Of a DNA stretch of 64,000 nucleotides, positions 33,303-41,698 are shown piece after piece. The stretch comes from DYFX01 sp964400625 (GTDB taxonomy: Bacteria; Patescibacteriota; Patescibacteriia; SG8-24; DYFX01). Each line of letters starts with the position of its first letter. Position 1 is the stretch's first letter. The position numbers and the translations under genes were made by a program. Below the pieces are notes generated by a model, which was not told where the DNA came from, made no database searches, and saw nothing but the letters and a program-made list of their open reading frames with translations. The DNA lies in contig CAYNUS010000002.1 of NCBI GenBank assembly GCA_964400625.1, positions 62,001-126,000 on the forward strand. Direction: 5' to 3'.

Positions 33303-34496
33303 TCAGGCGCCGCGGGCCTTCATGGCTTCGGCGATGCGGTTCACCGCGAGGGCGAAGGCCGCTTCGCGCATCGTGCCGCCGTAGCGCGCCTTGGAGGCGA
33401 GCACGTCAGCGAGCGCGCGGAGCATCACGTCCTTCAGTCTAGCGTTCACGGCCTCTTCCGTCCACGCCTCGCGCGTCAGGTTCTGGATCCATTCGAAGCA
33501 CGAGACGGTCACGCCGCCGGCGTTGGCCAGCACGTCCGGCACGAGCAGGACGCCGCGCTCCTCCAGGATGACGTCGGCCTCGGGCGTCGTCGGGCCGTTG
33601 GCGAGTTCGAGCACCGCCTTGGCCTTGATGCCCTTCGCGATATCGCCCGTGATCTGGTTCTCCATCGCGGCGGGCACGAGCACGTCGCAGTCGCAGGTCA
33701 GGAGCTCCTCCTGCGAGATCGTCCGCGGCCCGGCCTTGAAGCCGTCGAGATCGACGCCGTCCGGCGCGTAGACGCCGCCTTTCGAATCGGAGACGGCGAC
33801 GACCGCGTGGCCGTCCTCCTGCGCGAGCTTCGCGAACCAGGCGCCGACGTTGCCGTAGCCCTGCACCGCGATGCGCGCCTTGCCCGTGATGCCGACGCGC
33901 CGGAGCACGTCGTCGAGCAGGTCGAAGCCGCCGCGCCCCGTGGCCGCGTCGCGTCCGAGCGAGCCGCCGAGCGCGAGCGGCTTGCCGGTCACGACGCCGG
34001 GCGCCGAGCGGCCGATCGTCTTTTCGTATTCATCCAGGAACCAGCCCATCTCGCGGCCGGAGGTGTTCATGTCGGGCGCGGGGACGTCGAGGTCCGGGCC
34101 GACGTGCGGCGCGAGCGCGCGGGCGAAGGCGCGGGTGAGGCGTTCGAGCTCGCCGACGGAGAGCGCCTTCGGATCGACCACGATGCCGCCCTTGCCGCCG
34201 CCCAGCGGGATGCCGACGACCGCCGTCTTGATCGCCATCCAGAAGGAGAGCGCTTTGACTTCGTCCAGATCCACGACCGGCGCGTAGCGGATGCCGCCCT
34301 TGTACGGCCCGCGCGCGCGGTTCCATTGCACGCGGTACGCCGGGAATTTCTTCGTCGCGCCGTCGTCCATCTTCACCTCCAGATCGAAGTGATGGATGGC
34401 GTCGGGCGTCTTGAGCTTGGCGAGCGTGGCCGCATCGAGCTCCATCAGCGCCGCCGCCCGATCGAGCTGCTTCATCGCGTTATCGAAGGCATTCAT
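33303..34496 (-). CDS. gdhA: Glutamate dehydrogenase
   Basis: Interconverts glutamate and 2-oxoglutarate plus ammonia with NAD(P)(H). The 397 residues have the substrate lysine motif VGIPLGGGKGGIVVDPKALS near residue 93 and PAPDMNTSGREMGWFLDEYE. The Rossmann domain shows RIAVQGYGNVGAWFAKLAQE near residue 205. It belongs to the hexameric short class. Start GATATG. This is one of very few metabolic enzymes in the window. A leader of about 60 nt contains a CCCCGAG/CCGAGGGG hairpin. Confidence 0.95.
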   Translation of the reverse strand: MNAFDNAMKQLDRAAALMELDAATLAKLKTPDAIHHFDLEVKMDDGATKKFPAYRVQWNRARGPYKGGIRYAPVVDLDEVKALSFWMAIKTAVVGIPLGGGKGGIVVDPKALSVGELERLTRAFARALAPHVGPDLDVPAPDMNTSGREMGWFLDEYEKTIGRSAPGVVTGKPLALGGSLGRDAATGRGGFDLLDDVLRRVGITGKARIAVQGYGNVGAWFAKLAQEDGHAVVAVSDSKGGVYAPDGVDLDGFKAGPRTISQEELLTCDCDVLVPAAMENQITGDIAKGIKAKAVLELANGPTTPEADVILEERGVLLVPDVLANAGGVTVSCFEWIQNLTREAWTEEAVNARLKDVMLRALADVLASKARYGGTMREAAFALAVNRIAEAMKARGA

Positions 34497-34507
34497 ATCT
34501 TTTCGTC

Positions 34508-34529
34508 ACCCCGAGCGAAGCCGAGGGGT
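34508..34529. repeat. REP-like palindrome upstream of gdhA
   Basis: Palindrome ACCCCGAGCGAAGCCGAGGGG, resembling the widespread CCCTGAGCGAAG-type intergenic repeat of bacterial genomes. Only one copy occurs here. Confidence 0.35.
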
Positions 34530-34563
34530 CTGTTAATCCTCATCCCCATCGTACCGCTTTAGA

Positions 34564-34597
34564 CGAAAAGAAAAAGCCCGGTCGTTCAGGACCGGGC
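34564..34597 (-). terminator. Terminator of the gene at 34804
   Basis: Hairpin GCCCGGTC/GACCGGGC followed by TTTTTCTTTTCGTC. Confidence 0.85.
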
Positions 34598-34804
34598 GCG
34601 GCGAGCCGCGAGACCGATGACCAGTCTGCCGCCAGCCGTGAGCGCGACCGAGAAGCCGCAGCCTATCATGACCCTCGGATCGACGAACGACCGCGTGAAG
34701 GCGCTCCAGAGCGCGTACGACAGCATGAGGACCCCGAGGATTCCCGTGACGACAGAAACCTTCAGAGCGAAGTCGGCGAAGGGAACGATCTTATCCTTCT
34801 GCAT
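34586..34804 (-). CDS. Small membrane protein of unknown function
   Basis: A 72-residue product with two hydrophobic segments (VSVVTGILGVLMLSYALWSA and VMIGCGFSVALTAGGRLVIG) and a basic end. AAAGGT lies before the ATG at 34804. The C-terminus runs into its own terminator hairpin. No family recognised. Confidence 0.65.
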   Translation of the reverse strand: MQKDKIVPFADFALKVSVVTGILGVLMLSYALWSAFTRSFVDPRVMIGCGFSVALTAGGRLVIGLAARRARS

Positions 34805-34831
34805 GCGATGACCTTTCTTCCGATTGCCGCG

Positions 34832-34860
34832 ATTGAACACGAAAAACGCCTTCCCGTCAA
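34832..34860 (-). promoter_or_regulatory. Promoter of the gene at 34804
   Basis: TTGACG at 34855-34860, 17-bp spacer with a T-tract, TTCAAT at 34832-34837. It overlaps the terminator at 34842-34899. Confidence 0.55.
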
Positions 34861-34899
34861 TCCCCCTTCGCACGAGGCTTCGGGGGCGAGGGAAGGCGT
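34842..34899 (-). terminator. Large-loop terminator downstream of trxB
   Basis: Arms ACGCCTTCCC/GGGAAGGCGT enclosing a second hairpin (CCCCC/GGGGG), followed by TTTTTCGTG on the minus strand. Confidence 0.65.
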
Positions 34900-34903
34900 T
34901 CGG

Positions 34904-34972
34904 ACGGTCGCTTTCGGCGGCATCCGCTCCGCTACCAACGGGTAGCTCCGCGGACGCCGCTTACGCGACCGT
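34904..34972 (-). ncRNA. Nested hairpin RNA after trxB
   Basis: A nearly continuous stem of four stacked helices: ACGGTCGC/GCGACCGT outermost, then GGCGGC/GCCGC, CCGC/GCGG and GCTACC/GGTAGC with an AACG loop on the plus strand. Together with the terminator at 34842-34899 it forms a defined 3' segment behind trxB. It could be a 3'-UTR-derived small RNA or an mRNA stability element. Confidence 0.45.
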
Positions 34973-34986
34973 TCTCACTGATGGAT

Positions 34987-35931
34987 TCATTGGGAAGCTC
35001 CGAACCCTCGGTGCGTCAGCAACCGCTCCGCTTCCAGCGCGGCCATGCAGCCGGTGCCGGCGGCGGTGACGGCTTGGCGGTAGCGCTTGTCCATCACGTC
35101 GCCGGCGACGAAGACGCCTTCGTACTTCGTGGTGACGTCGCCGGGGCCTTTCGTGACGATGTAGCCGACCTTGTCGCATTCGAGCCACGCGCGGAGGAAG
35201 TCGGTGTTGGGAAGGTGGCCGATGGCGACGAAGACGCCGTCGGTCTTCAGTTCGCGCGATGCGCCGGTCTTCGCGTCCTTGAGCTTCAGTCCGGTGACCT
35301 TGCCCGCTTCGACGCCGAGCACTTCTTCGACCTCGACGTTCTCGATGAACGCGATCTTGGGGTTGGCCTTGGCGCGCTCGAGGAGCGGCACGGACGCCTT
35401 GTACTTGTCGGTGCGGTTCAGGATCGTGACCTTCGTGGCGAACTTGGTGAGGAAGGTCGCTTCCTCCATCGCGGAGTCTCCCCCGCCGACCACCGCGACT
35501 TCCTTGCCCTTGAAGAAGAAGCCGTCGCAGGTGGCGCAGGCGGAGACGCCCTTGCCGTAGAGCGCCTTCTCGGATTCGAGGCCGAGGCGGCGGGCGGAGG
35601 CGCCGGTGGCGACGATGACGGTCTCGGCTTCGTACGTCTTGCCGTCCTCCGTCATGACCTTGTACGGCTTCGAGGCGAAGTCGACGGACGTCACGGTCTC
35701 CTCGACGACGCGCGTGCCGAACTTCTCCGCCTGCGCGCGGAGCTTCAGCACGAGTTCGGGGCCCATCACGCCCTTGTCCTCGCCGGGCCAGTTCTCGACT
35801 TCCGTCGTGGTGGTGAGCTGGCCGCCCGGCTGAGGGCCGGCGAAGAGGAGCGGCGACAGGTTCGCGCGCGAGGCGTAGATGCCCGCGGTGTAGCCGGCCG
35901 GGCCGGCGCCGATGATGATGACGTTTTCCAT
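34987..35931 (-). CDS. trxB: Thioredoxin-disulfide reductase
   Basis: A flavoenzyme that reduces thioredoxin with NADPH. The 314 residues show the FAD motif VIIIGAGPAGYTAGIYASRA at the N-terminus, the redox centre SACATCDGFFF (CATC) near residue 133, the NADPH-binding VAVVGGGDSAMEEATFL, and the final FAD motif GVFVAGDVMDKRYRQAVTAA. Start TCTATG. It follows trxA after a GC-rich hairpin. Confidence 0.97.
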   Translation of the reverse strand: MENVIIIGAGPAGYTAGIYASRANLSPLLFAGPQPGGQLTTTTEVENWPGEDKGVMGPELVLKLRAQAEKFGTRVVEETVTSVDFASKPYKVMTEDGKTYEAETVIVATGASARRLGLESEKALYGKGVSACATCDGFFFKGKEVAVVGGGDSAMEEATFLTKFATKVTILNRTDKYKASVPLLERAKANPKIAFIENVEVEEVLGVEAGKVTGLKLKDAKTGASRELKTDGVFVAIGHLPNTDFLRAWLECDKVGYIVTKGPGDVTTKYEGVFVAGDVMDKRYRQAVTAAGTGCMAALEAERLLTHRGFGASQ

Positions 35932-35942
35932 AGAATGACGAG

Positions 35943-35962
35943 GCCCGCCCGGTCGGGCGGGC
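35943..35962. other. Hairpin between trxA and trxB
   Basis: GCCCGCCC/GGGCGGGC with a GGTC loop and no T-tract. It may modulate trxB relative to trxA or protect the trxA mRNA end. Confidence 0.4.
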
Positions 35963-35968
35963 TCTCGC

Positions 35969-36289
35969 TTACATGTGCGCGGTGAGTTTCTCGATCAGCT
36001 TCTCCTTGGCCTGCACGCCGACCATCTGGTCGACCGGCTCGCCGTTCTTGAAGATGATGATCGTCGGGATGCTCATGATGCCGTACTTGGCGGGCGACTC
36101 CGGGTTGTCGTCGACGTTCATCTTGCCGATCTTGACCCCCTTGCCGTCCATCTCCTTCGCGACCTCCTCGATGATCGGCCCCATGATCTTGCACGGGCCG
36201 CACCAAGGGGCCCAGAAGTCGACGAGGACCGGGACCTCGGACTTCAGGACTTCCGTGTCGAAATTCTGTTCGTTGATGACGAGTTCCAT
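35969..36289 (-). CDS. trxA: Thioredoxin
   Basis: The 106-residue thioredoxin has the active site VLVDFWAPWCGPCKIMGPII (WCGPC) near residue 31 and the cis-proline region GIMSIPTIIIFKNG. Start ACTATG at 36289; upstream in-frame extension lacks any thioredoxin homology. It is the first gene of the trxA-trxB unit, with its promoter in the infB terminator. Confidence 0.97.
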   Translation of the reverse strand: MELVINEQNFDTEVLKSEVPVLVDFWAPWCGPCKIMGPIIEEVAKEMDGKGVKIGKMNVDDNPESPAKYGIMSIPTIIIFKNGEPVDQMVGVQAKEKLIEKLTAHM

Positions 36290-36382
36290 AGTTGGGATGT
36301 TCAGTCGGAATACGGATGCTTCCGCCCAAGATGCGGCCGGACGCGCCGCCAGGCGGTCGGGCTCGCGGGACGAAGCGTTTCC

Positions 36383-36411
36383 ACTGTAGACGAAAGCGGA
36401 CCGCCTGTGAA
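36383..36411 (-). promoter_or_regulatory. Promoter of trxA-trxB, inside the infB terminator
   Basis: TTCACA at 36406-36411 in the hairpin loop, 17-bp spacer, TACAGT at 36383-36388. The leader is about 88 nt. Confidence 0.6.
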
Positions 36412-36422
36412 GACGGTCCGCT
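36391..36422 (-). terminator. Terminator of infB
   Basis: Hairpin AGCGGACCG/CGGTCCGCT followed by a short TTTCGTC. Confidence 0.6.
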
Positions 36423-36426
36423 CCGC

Positions 36427-38448
36427 TCAGAACCCGAGCTGTTTCTCGCGCTTCTCCTCGCTGTAGATCTCGAGGATGTCGCCGAGTTCGATCTGCCCCT
36501 TGCCTTCGAAGCGGATGCCGCATTCCTGGCCGCCGTAGACTTCCGCCACGGATTGCTTGTGGCTCTGGAGGTCGGCGATCTTGCCGGAGGCGACGGGCAC
36601 GCCGCCGCGGAAGACCTGGGCCATCGCGCCGCGGAGCACCTTGCCGTCGGTGCAGACGCCGCCGACGATCTGGCCGTCCTTGCCGGAGCGGAACACGCCC
36701 TTGATCTCGAGCTTGCCGAGATCGGTGCGGATGACTTCCGCCTTGAGCTTCTTCTTCAGCTCTTCCTTCACGTCGTTCAGCAGGTCGTAGATGACCTTGT
36801 ACGGACGGATGGCGATGTCCTTGTCGCGCGCCAGGGTGCCGGCGCTCGGGGTGGCGTTGACGTGGAAGGCGAGCACCATCGCGCCGTTCGATTCGGCCGC
36901 GAGGATGTCGGAGTCGGTGACGTTGCCGAGGCCCTTGCCGACGATGCGCACGCCGACTTCCGGATGCGTCATGCGCTCGAGCGAGCCGAGGATGGCTTCG
37001 AGCGAGCCGAGCACGTCGGCGCGCACGATGACGTTGACCCAGTCCTTCTCCTTCGAGGAGCCTTCGTCGCCGCCGGCGGACGGCGAGGACGATCCGGAGA
37101 CGGTCGGCTGGGTGGAGCTCTGCGCGTGCTTGATCTCCTTCCAGTCCTTGAGGTCCTGCGGGCGCTCCGGGACTTCCATCACGTCGCCGACGGTCGGCGC
37201 GAGCTTGAAGCCGAGGATCTTGGCCGGCATGCCCGGCGGCGCCTCGTCGACGAGTTCGCCCGTCCAGTCCTTCATGGCGCGGACGCGGCCGTAGTTCACG
37301 CCGCCGATGCCGAGGACGTCGTTGCGCTTCAGGGTGCCGCCCTGGATGAGGACGGTCGCGACCGGGCCTTCGCCCTTGTCGACGTGCGATTCGATGATGG
37401 TGCCGATGGCGCGGCGGTCGGGGTTCGCGCGGATCTTGTCCTTGTCGAGGTCGGCGACGAGCAGGATGGTGTCGAGCAGGCCGTCGAGGCCGAGCTTGGT
37501 CTTCGCGGAAATCGGGACCATGACGGTCTTGCCGCCCCAGTCCTCGGGGATCATGCCGAGGTCGGAGAGCTGGCGCTTGACCTGGTCGGGGTTGGCGCCT
37601 TCCTTGTCCATCTTGTTGATGGCGACGACGTACGGAAGCTTCGCCGCCTCGATGATGCGGACGACTTCGACGGTCTGGGGCTGGACGCCGTCGTCGGCGC
37701 CGACCACCAGGATGGCGACGTCGGCGACACGGGCGCCGCGCGAACGCATCATGGTGAAGGCCTCGTGTCCCGGGGTGTCGATGAAGGTGATGGAGCGCCC
37801 GTTCTTCACGGCCTGATAGGCGCCGATGTGCTGGGTGATGCCGCCGGACTCGCCCTTGGCGACCGCGGTCGTGCGGATGGCGTCGAGGAGCGTCGTCTTG
37901 CCGTGGTCGACGTGGCCCATGACCACGACGACGGGCGGGCGCGGCTGCAGCTTGGCCTCGTCCTCGGAGAGGACGGCTTCCTTGAGCTGGTCGAGCGCGG
38001 AGGAGACGGTCTCTTCCTTCTGTCCGGCGTCCTGCTTCACGGCCTGGTAGCCGAGGTCCTCGGCGATGATGGCGGCCGTGTCGAAGTCGACGCGCTCGTT
38101 GATGGACGCCAAGATGCCGCCCTTCATGAGTTCGCGGATGACGTCGGTGACGGGGCGCTGGAGCTTGTCGGCCAGCTCGCGGACGGTGATGGACGGCGGG
38201 ATCTGGATCTTGCGGTCGGCCGTGACTTCGCCGGCCTGGATCTTGCGGCGCAGTTCCATCTTGGCCTTCTCGTCGGCCAGCTGTTTCTGCTTCCAGGCGT
38301 TCTCCTGCCAGCGGCGGATGATGCGTTCGGCCTCGCGATGATCGACTTTGATCGCCTTGCGCCCGATGTCGAACCCGAGGGTCGGGAGCTTCTCGCGGAG
38401 TTCGTCGGGCGTGACGCGCAGGCGGCGCGCGATTTCGGTGATGTTCAT
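36427..38448 (-). CDS. infB: Translation initiation factor IF-2
   Basis: A GTPase that brings fMet-tRNA to the small subunit. The 673 residues have a short N-terminal IF2_N domain (MNITEIARRLRVTPDELREK), the G domain with VVVMGHVDHGKTTLLDAIRT near residue 186, DTPGHEAFTMMRSRG and NKMDKEGA, and the C-terminal domains ending in CGIRFEGKGQIELGDILEIY. The long disordered N-terminus of E. coli IF2 is absent. The start at 38448 is 9 nt from a -10 box, so the mRNA is probably leaderless. Confidence 0.97.
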   Translation of the reverse strand: MNITEIARRLRVTPDELREKLPTLGFDIGRKAIKVDHREAERIIRRWQENAWKQKQLADEKAKMELRRKIQAGEVTADRKIQIPPSITVRELADKLQRPVTDVIRELMKGGILASINERVDFDTAAIIAEDLGYQAVKQDAGQKEETVSSALDQLKEAVLSEDEAKLQPRPPVVVVMGHVDHGKTTLLDAIRTTAVAKGESGGITQHIGAYQAVKNGRSITFIDTPGHEAFTMMRSRGARVADVAILVVGADDGVQPQTVEVVRIIEAAKLPYVVAINKMDKEGANPDQVKRQLSDLGMIPEDWGGKTVMVPISAKTKLGLDGLLDTILLVADLDKDKIRANPDRRAIGTIIESHVDKGEGPVATVLIQGGTLKRNDVLGIGGVNYGRVRAMKDWTGELVDEAPPGMPAKILGFKLAPTVGDVMEVPERPQDLKDWKEIKHAQSSTQPTVSGSSSPSAGGDEGSSKEKDWVNVIVRADVLGSLEAILGSLERMTHPEVGVRIVGKGLGNVTDSDILAAESNGAMVLAFHVNATPSAGTLARDKDIAIRPYKVIYDLLNDVKEELKKKLKAEVIRTDLGKLEIKGVFRSGKDGQIVGGVCTDGKVLRGAMAQVFRGGVPVASGKIADLQSHKQSVAEVYGGQECGIRFEGKGQIELGDILEIYSEEKREKQLGF

Positions 38449-38457
38449 GGTATCCGG

Positions 38458-38486
38458 AGAATACGGGAGTTCCGCGAGGTTGTCAA
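38458..38486 (-). promoter_or_regulatory. Promoter of infB
   Basis: TTGACA at 38481-38486, 17-bp spacer, TATTCT at 38458-38463. Nine nt separate it from the ATG. Confidence 0.85.
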
Positions 38487-38518
38487 CGAAAAGGCCCCGC
38501 ATCGCCTGATGCGGGGCC
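38487..38518 (-). terminator. Terminator of the gene at 39404
   Basis: Hairpin GGCCCCGCATC/GATGCGGGGCC followed by TTTTCG, which runs directly into the infB -35. Confidence 0.85.
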
Positions 38519-38522
38519 GAGG

Positions 38523-39404
38523 CTATTTCTCGCCTTCCTGTTCGCGCTGGAGCGCGGAGTACGGGTCGACGGCGTCGGTGACGTCCTGGAAGCTCGCGAT
38601 CTCGTAGAGGTCCCGTTCGAGGAGCTCCTGCTCCTTGCCGGGGACGATCACTTCCGGATCGAGGATCAGCCAGTCGTAGAGGCCGTCCTTCAGCGGTTGG
38701 ATCTGCCGGATGGCGTCCTGCCCCTCCGAATCGGCGAAGATCTCGATGGAATCGGCCTGGTATTCGAACAGGACGCGATCGATCTCGACGAGGCCGGGGT
38801 GCCAGGCGGCGAGCAGCTCGACGATCGAGGCGGCGGTGCGCAGGGCGGCGTCGGCTTTCTTCGGGTCCTCGCGGAGCTGGCGGGCCAGCTTGCGGAGGCG
38901 ATGGATCGCCTGCACGCGCAGATGGTAGCCGCGCGCCATGAGGACGAACTCGTAGGCGGTGACCGCCCAGAGGTCGTGGAACTCGGGGACGTCGGGGTAG
39001 GACCGGCGGTGCTCGGCGAGGCGGCTGCGGCGCAGGCGCGTCGTGGAGACGGCCGGAGGCGCGGTCACGCCGACGGCGGTGCCGGCCGTGAGGCCGAAGA
39101 GCGGGTCGCCGGTCACGAGCGTGACGCCGATCGTCACGGCGCCGCCGGTCACGACGTGCATGATGATGCGCGGCAGCTTCTTGCCGTTGCGCGCGAGGTT
39201 GCGGCCGAAGGCGGTGAACCAGCGGTCCTTCCTCTCGCGCATGATGTCCCTCAGCTCCTCGTAGGCCTTGGTGGCCCGCGAGTGGAGCGTGAGCTCAGGC
39301 GGATCCTCGTCGACGGAGATCTCGTAGGACTCGTCGTCCGGCTCGTCGCCTAGGACCTGAGGACCGCCCATACCGGGAGGTCCCTTTTTCTCCTCGGAAC
39401 TCAT
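38523..39404 (-). CDS. Membrane protein of unknown function
   Basis: Product of 293 residues. Two hydrophobic segments lie at about 78-95 (HVVTGGAVTIGVTLVTGDPL) and just after. They are flanked by an acidic N-terminus and a long, mostly helical cytoplasmic C-terminal half (FHDLWAVTAYEFVLMARGYH). No family recognised. GGGAGG precedes the ATG. It is divergent from truB, and both -10 boxes sit on one palindrome. Confidence 0.7.
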   Translation of the reverse strand: MSSEEKKGPPGMGGPQVLGDEPDDESYEISVDEDPPELTLHSRATKAYEELRDIMRERKDRWFTAFGRNLARNGKKLPRIIMHVVTGGAVTIGVTLVTGDPLFGLTAGTAVGVTAPPAVSTTRLRRSRLAEHRRSYPDVPEFHDLWAVTAYEFVLMARGYHLRVQAIHRLRKLARQLREDPKKADAALRTAASIVELLAAWHPGLVEIDRVLFEYQADSIEIFADSEGQDAIRQIQPLKDGLYDWLILDPEVIVPGKEQELLERDLYEIASFQDVTDAVDPYSALQREQEGEK

Positions 39405-39415
39405 GGGGCCTCCCG

Positions 39416-39444
39416 TTGTCGAAAAGGGCTGTTCGGGCTAGTCT
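39416..39444 (+). promoter_or_regulatory. Promoter of truB
   Basis: TTGTCG at 39416-39421, 17-bp spacer, TAGTCT at 39439-39444. Confidence 0.6.
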
Positions 39445-39453
39445 CAAACTAGC
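39437..39453. promoter_or_regulatory. Palindrome across divergent -10 boxes
   Basis: GCTAGT-CTCAA-ACTAGC. It covers the -10 of truB and the -10 of the divergent gene at 39404, so one factor bound here could control both. Confidence 0.45.
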
Positions 39454-39473
39454 ACGAAACTCCGTTTTGTCAA
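39446..39473 (-). promoter_or_regulatory. Promoter of the gene at 39404
   Basis: TTGACA at 39468-39473, 16-bp spacer, TAGTTT at 39446-39451. Confidence 0.65.
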
Positions 39474-39474
39474 T

Positions 39475-40152
39475 ATGTCCGCGGTCCCCGAGCCCCTCTC
39501 CGGATTCCTCCTGGTCGACAAGCCCGTCGGCCCCACCTCCCACGACATCGTCGATGCCGCGCGGAGGGTTTTGCGCACGCGGAAGATCGGCCATGCCGGG
39601 ACGCTCGACCCGTTCGCGAGCGGCCTCCTCATCCTGGCCGTCGGGAAGATGACGAAGGAGATCGCGAAGTTCGTCGGCCTCGACAAGGCCTACGAGGCGA
39701 CGCTCCGCCTCGGCGCCACGAGCGACACGATGGACCGCACCGGCGCCATCGCTGAACAAAAGGATTGCGCGCCGGTTTCCCGCGAAGCGTTCGAAGCCGC
39801 GCTGGAGAAATTCCGCGGCGAGATCGGGCAGGTGCCGCCGATGTACTCCGCCAAGAAGGTCGGCGGGAAGAAATTGTACGAGCTCGCGCGCGAAGGCGTG
39901 GAGATCGAGCGGAAACCGGTGCGCGTGACGATCCACGAGCTCGAACTCGTCGCGTTCTCGTGGCCGACCGCGAAGATCCGCACGCGCGTCTCGAGCGGCA
40001 CCTACATCCGCGCGCTCGCCGACGACATCGGCAAGGCGCTCGGCTGCGGAGCGTATCTGGAGGAATTGCGGCGCACGCGCATCGGGAGCTTCGACGTGAA
40101 GGACGCGGTCGCGAAGGAAGGGATCGCGCCGGACAAGCTCTTCACCGCCTGA
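39475..40152 (+). CDS. truB: tRNA pseudouridine-55 synthase
   Basis: Makes pseudouridine 55 in the T loop of tRNAs. The 225 residues have the catalytic motif RKIGHAGTLDPFASGLLILA with the Asp near residue 45, and the TruB signature GQVPPMYSAKKVGGKKLYEL. The C-terminal PUA-like domain is short or absent. Start ATATG without a Shine-Dalgarno. Its stop overlaps the end of the convergent GT-C gene by 11 nt. Confidence 0.95.
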   Translation: MSAVPEPLSGFLLVDKPVGPTSHDIVDAARRVLRTRKIGHAGTLDPFASGLLILAVGKMTKEIAKFVGLDKAYEATLRLGATSDTMDRTGAIAEQKDCAPVSREAFEAALEKFRGEIGQVPPMYSAKKVGGKKLYELAREGVEIERKPVRVTIHELELVAFSWPTAKIRTRVSSGTYIRALADDIGKALGCGAYLEELRRTRIGSFDVKDAVAKEGIAPDKLFTA

Positions 40153-41647
40153 TCCGCCAGACGTCCCCGTCGAGATCCGCGTAGACCCGTTCGAAGGACG
40201 GGTCTTTCCGCATGATCGCGCGGAGCGGATCGGGGCCCATGCGCGTGACGACATAGCGCGCGCCGAACTCGGAAACGACGAGATCCGCCAGTCCCTCGCG
40301 CCGTCGGCCTTCGCCGATGTCGCGCCAGAGCCAATACGTCTCCGGATCCTTGCGATAGAGGAAGAGCGCGTCGAGGCCCGCGATGTAGCGCCGTTCCGGA
40401 GCGCGGTACCAGAGCTGGGGGAAGTCGTCCCAGCGCGCGTGGAAGATCGTCTCCCCTTCCGGCACGTTGGCGCGCACCCAGCCGCCAAGAGCCTCGAAGC
40501 GCGTCCAGGCGTGGCGGTCCTCGTAGGCGAGGCGCGGCAGGCGGAGCGCATGGAGCGCGAAGGCAGTCGTCGCGAGACCGAGGATGACGATACAGGGAGT
40601 CACGGCCCGGCCGAGGCGCGCGCGGGCCTTTTCGACGAGCGCGCGGACGTCCACGGCGGCGAGCGCCGTCTCGAGGAGAAGCGCGCCGGCGAGGAGCGCG
40701 ATCGGCAGGAAGTATTCCTTGTGCCGCGCCTGGCGGAGCGCCATGAGGAGCAGGACGCCCGCGAACGACGCGGCGAAGATGATGTCCGCGCGGCGGGCGG
40801 GCGGCGGCACGGCGCCTTCGCGCGGACGGAGCCCCGTCATGACCGCCGCGGCGCCGAGCGCGGCGGCGGCCGCGAGCGGGAGGAAGACGGACGCGTTGCC
40901 GAAGACGAGCGCCGCGAACTCGGACGGATGCCACTCGTTGCCGACGAGCACGGCCGCGTCGTTCCGGCCGAGCACCGCGATCTGCACGATCTGCTCCCAA
41001 TAGAAGAAGACGTTCGACGGGAAGAACGGGTTGAGGACGAGTCCGGCGGCGAGTCCGGCGGCGAGCGCGGGCAGCATCCGTCCCGAGCGGCGGAGGAGCG
41101 CGTCGAGCGCGGCGGCCGCGGCGAGCAGCGGCCAGCCGCCGTGCAGCCACACGTACGCGAACGCGATCGCGAAGACGGCGGCGCGGTTCCGCCGGCGCAG
41201 CGCGATCAGGAAGAGGAAGAGCGCGGCGAGCGCGAGCGCGGTCGCCTTGGTGAGCAGGAGCCGGAAGACGAACCCGGAGGCGAAGAGCAGGAGCGTCGTC
41301 CACAGGAACGGCCGCTTCACGCCATAGGCCCTGAGGAGGAACGCGAACGCCGTCATCGCCAGGGCGGCGAAGACGACCGTCGCGATCTTCAGGCCGAGGA
41401 AATCCCCGAAGACGAGGAGGAACGGCGCGAGCGCGAGGTGATAGAGGAAGTGGTGGTCGGCGAAATGGTCCGCCAAGGTCGTGAACGGCAGCCACGGGAA
41501 CGCCGTGACGGGTCCGCCCCCCATCGTCTGTCGCGTGATCTGGAGGTGGTAGTAGGCGTCGGGGTCGCCGAAGCCCGGAACGGCGTGGACCCAGCCGAAA
41601 AAGGCGGCGGAAATCGCGAAGATCAGCAAATACGGGTGTTTCGGCAT
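40142..41647 (-). CDS. GT-C-fold membrane glycosyltransferase-like protein
   Basis: A 501-residue polytopic membrane protein with about ten hydrophobic segments and a soluble C-terminal end. The first external loop carries PGFGDPDAYYHLQITRQTMG near residue 25, close to the acidic loop motif of STT3/PglB-type oligosaccharyltransferases and other GT-C enzymes. A later RQARHKEYFLPIALL also fits GT-C proteins. It probably uses a polyprenyl-linked sugar; donor and acceptor are unknown. The start at 41647 follows a TATACT -10 box by 6 nt, so the mRNA is likely leaderless. Confidence 0.75.
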   Translation of the reverse strand: MPKHPYLLIFAISAAFFGWVHAVPGFGDPDAYYHLQITRQTMGGGPVTAFPWLPFTTLADHFADHHFLYHLALAPFLLVFGDFLGLKIATVVFAALAMTAFAFLLRAYGVKRPFLWTTLLLFASGFVFRLLLTKATALALAALFLFLIALRRRNRAAVFAIAFAYVWLHGGWPLLAAAAALDALLRRSGRMLPALAAGLAAGLVLNPFFPSNVFFYWEQIVQIAVLGRNDAAVLVGNEWHPSEFAALVFGNASVFLPLAAAAALGAAAVMTGLRPREGAVPPPARRADIIFAASFAGVLLLMALRQARHKEYFLPIALLAGALLLETALAAVDVRALVEKARARLGRAVTPCIVILGLATTAFALHALRLPRLAYEDRHAWTRFEALGGWVRANVPEGETIFHARWDDFPQLWYRAPERRYIAGLDALFLYRKDPETYWLWRDIGEGRRREGLADLVVSEFGARYVVTRMGPDPLRAIMRKDPSFERVYADLDGDVWRIRR

Positions 41648-41653
41648 GGGGGA

Positions 41654-41659
41654 AGTATA
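41654..41659 (-). promoter_or_regulatory. -10 box of the GT-C gene
   Basis: TATACT, 6 nt before the ATG. No good -35 is visible. Confidence 0.5.
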
Positions 41660-41663
41660 CACC

Positions 41664-41692
41664 TTGCCGGAGGCTCCGCCCCGTGGTACGTT
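41664..41692 (+). promoter_or_regulatory. Promoter of rny-ymdB-hup
   Basis: TTGCCG at 41664-41669, 17-bp spacer, TACGTT at 41687-41692. It predicts a leader of about 190 nt before rny. Confidence 0.65.
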
Positions 41693-41698
41693 CAAGTC

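Noticed and set aside
34508..34529. CRISPR repeat or mobile element mark upstream of gdhA
   Set aside because: Only one copy is present, with no spacers, transposase or integrase anywhere in the window; it is at most a REP-like palindrome.
35940..35964. Intrinsic terminator between trxA and trxB
   Set aside because: The hairpin has no T-tract, and trxB has no promoter of its own that I can see, so the two genes are treated as one unit.
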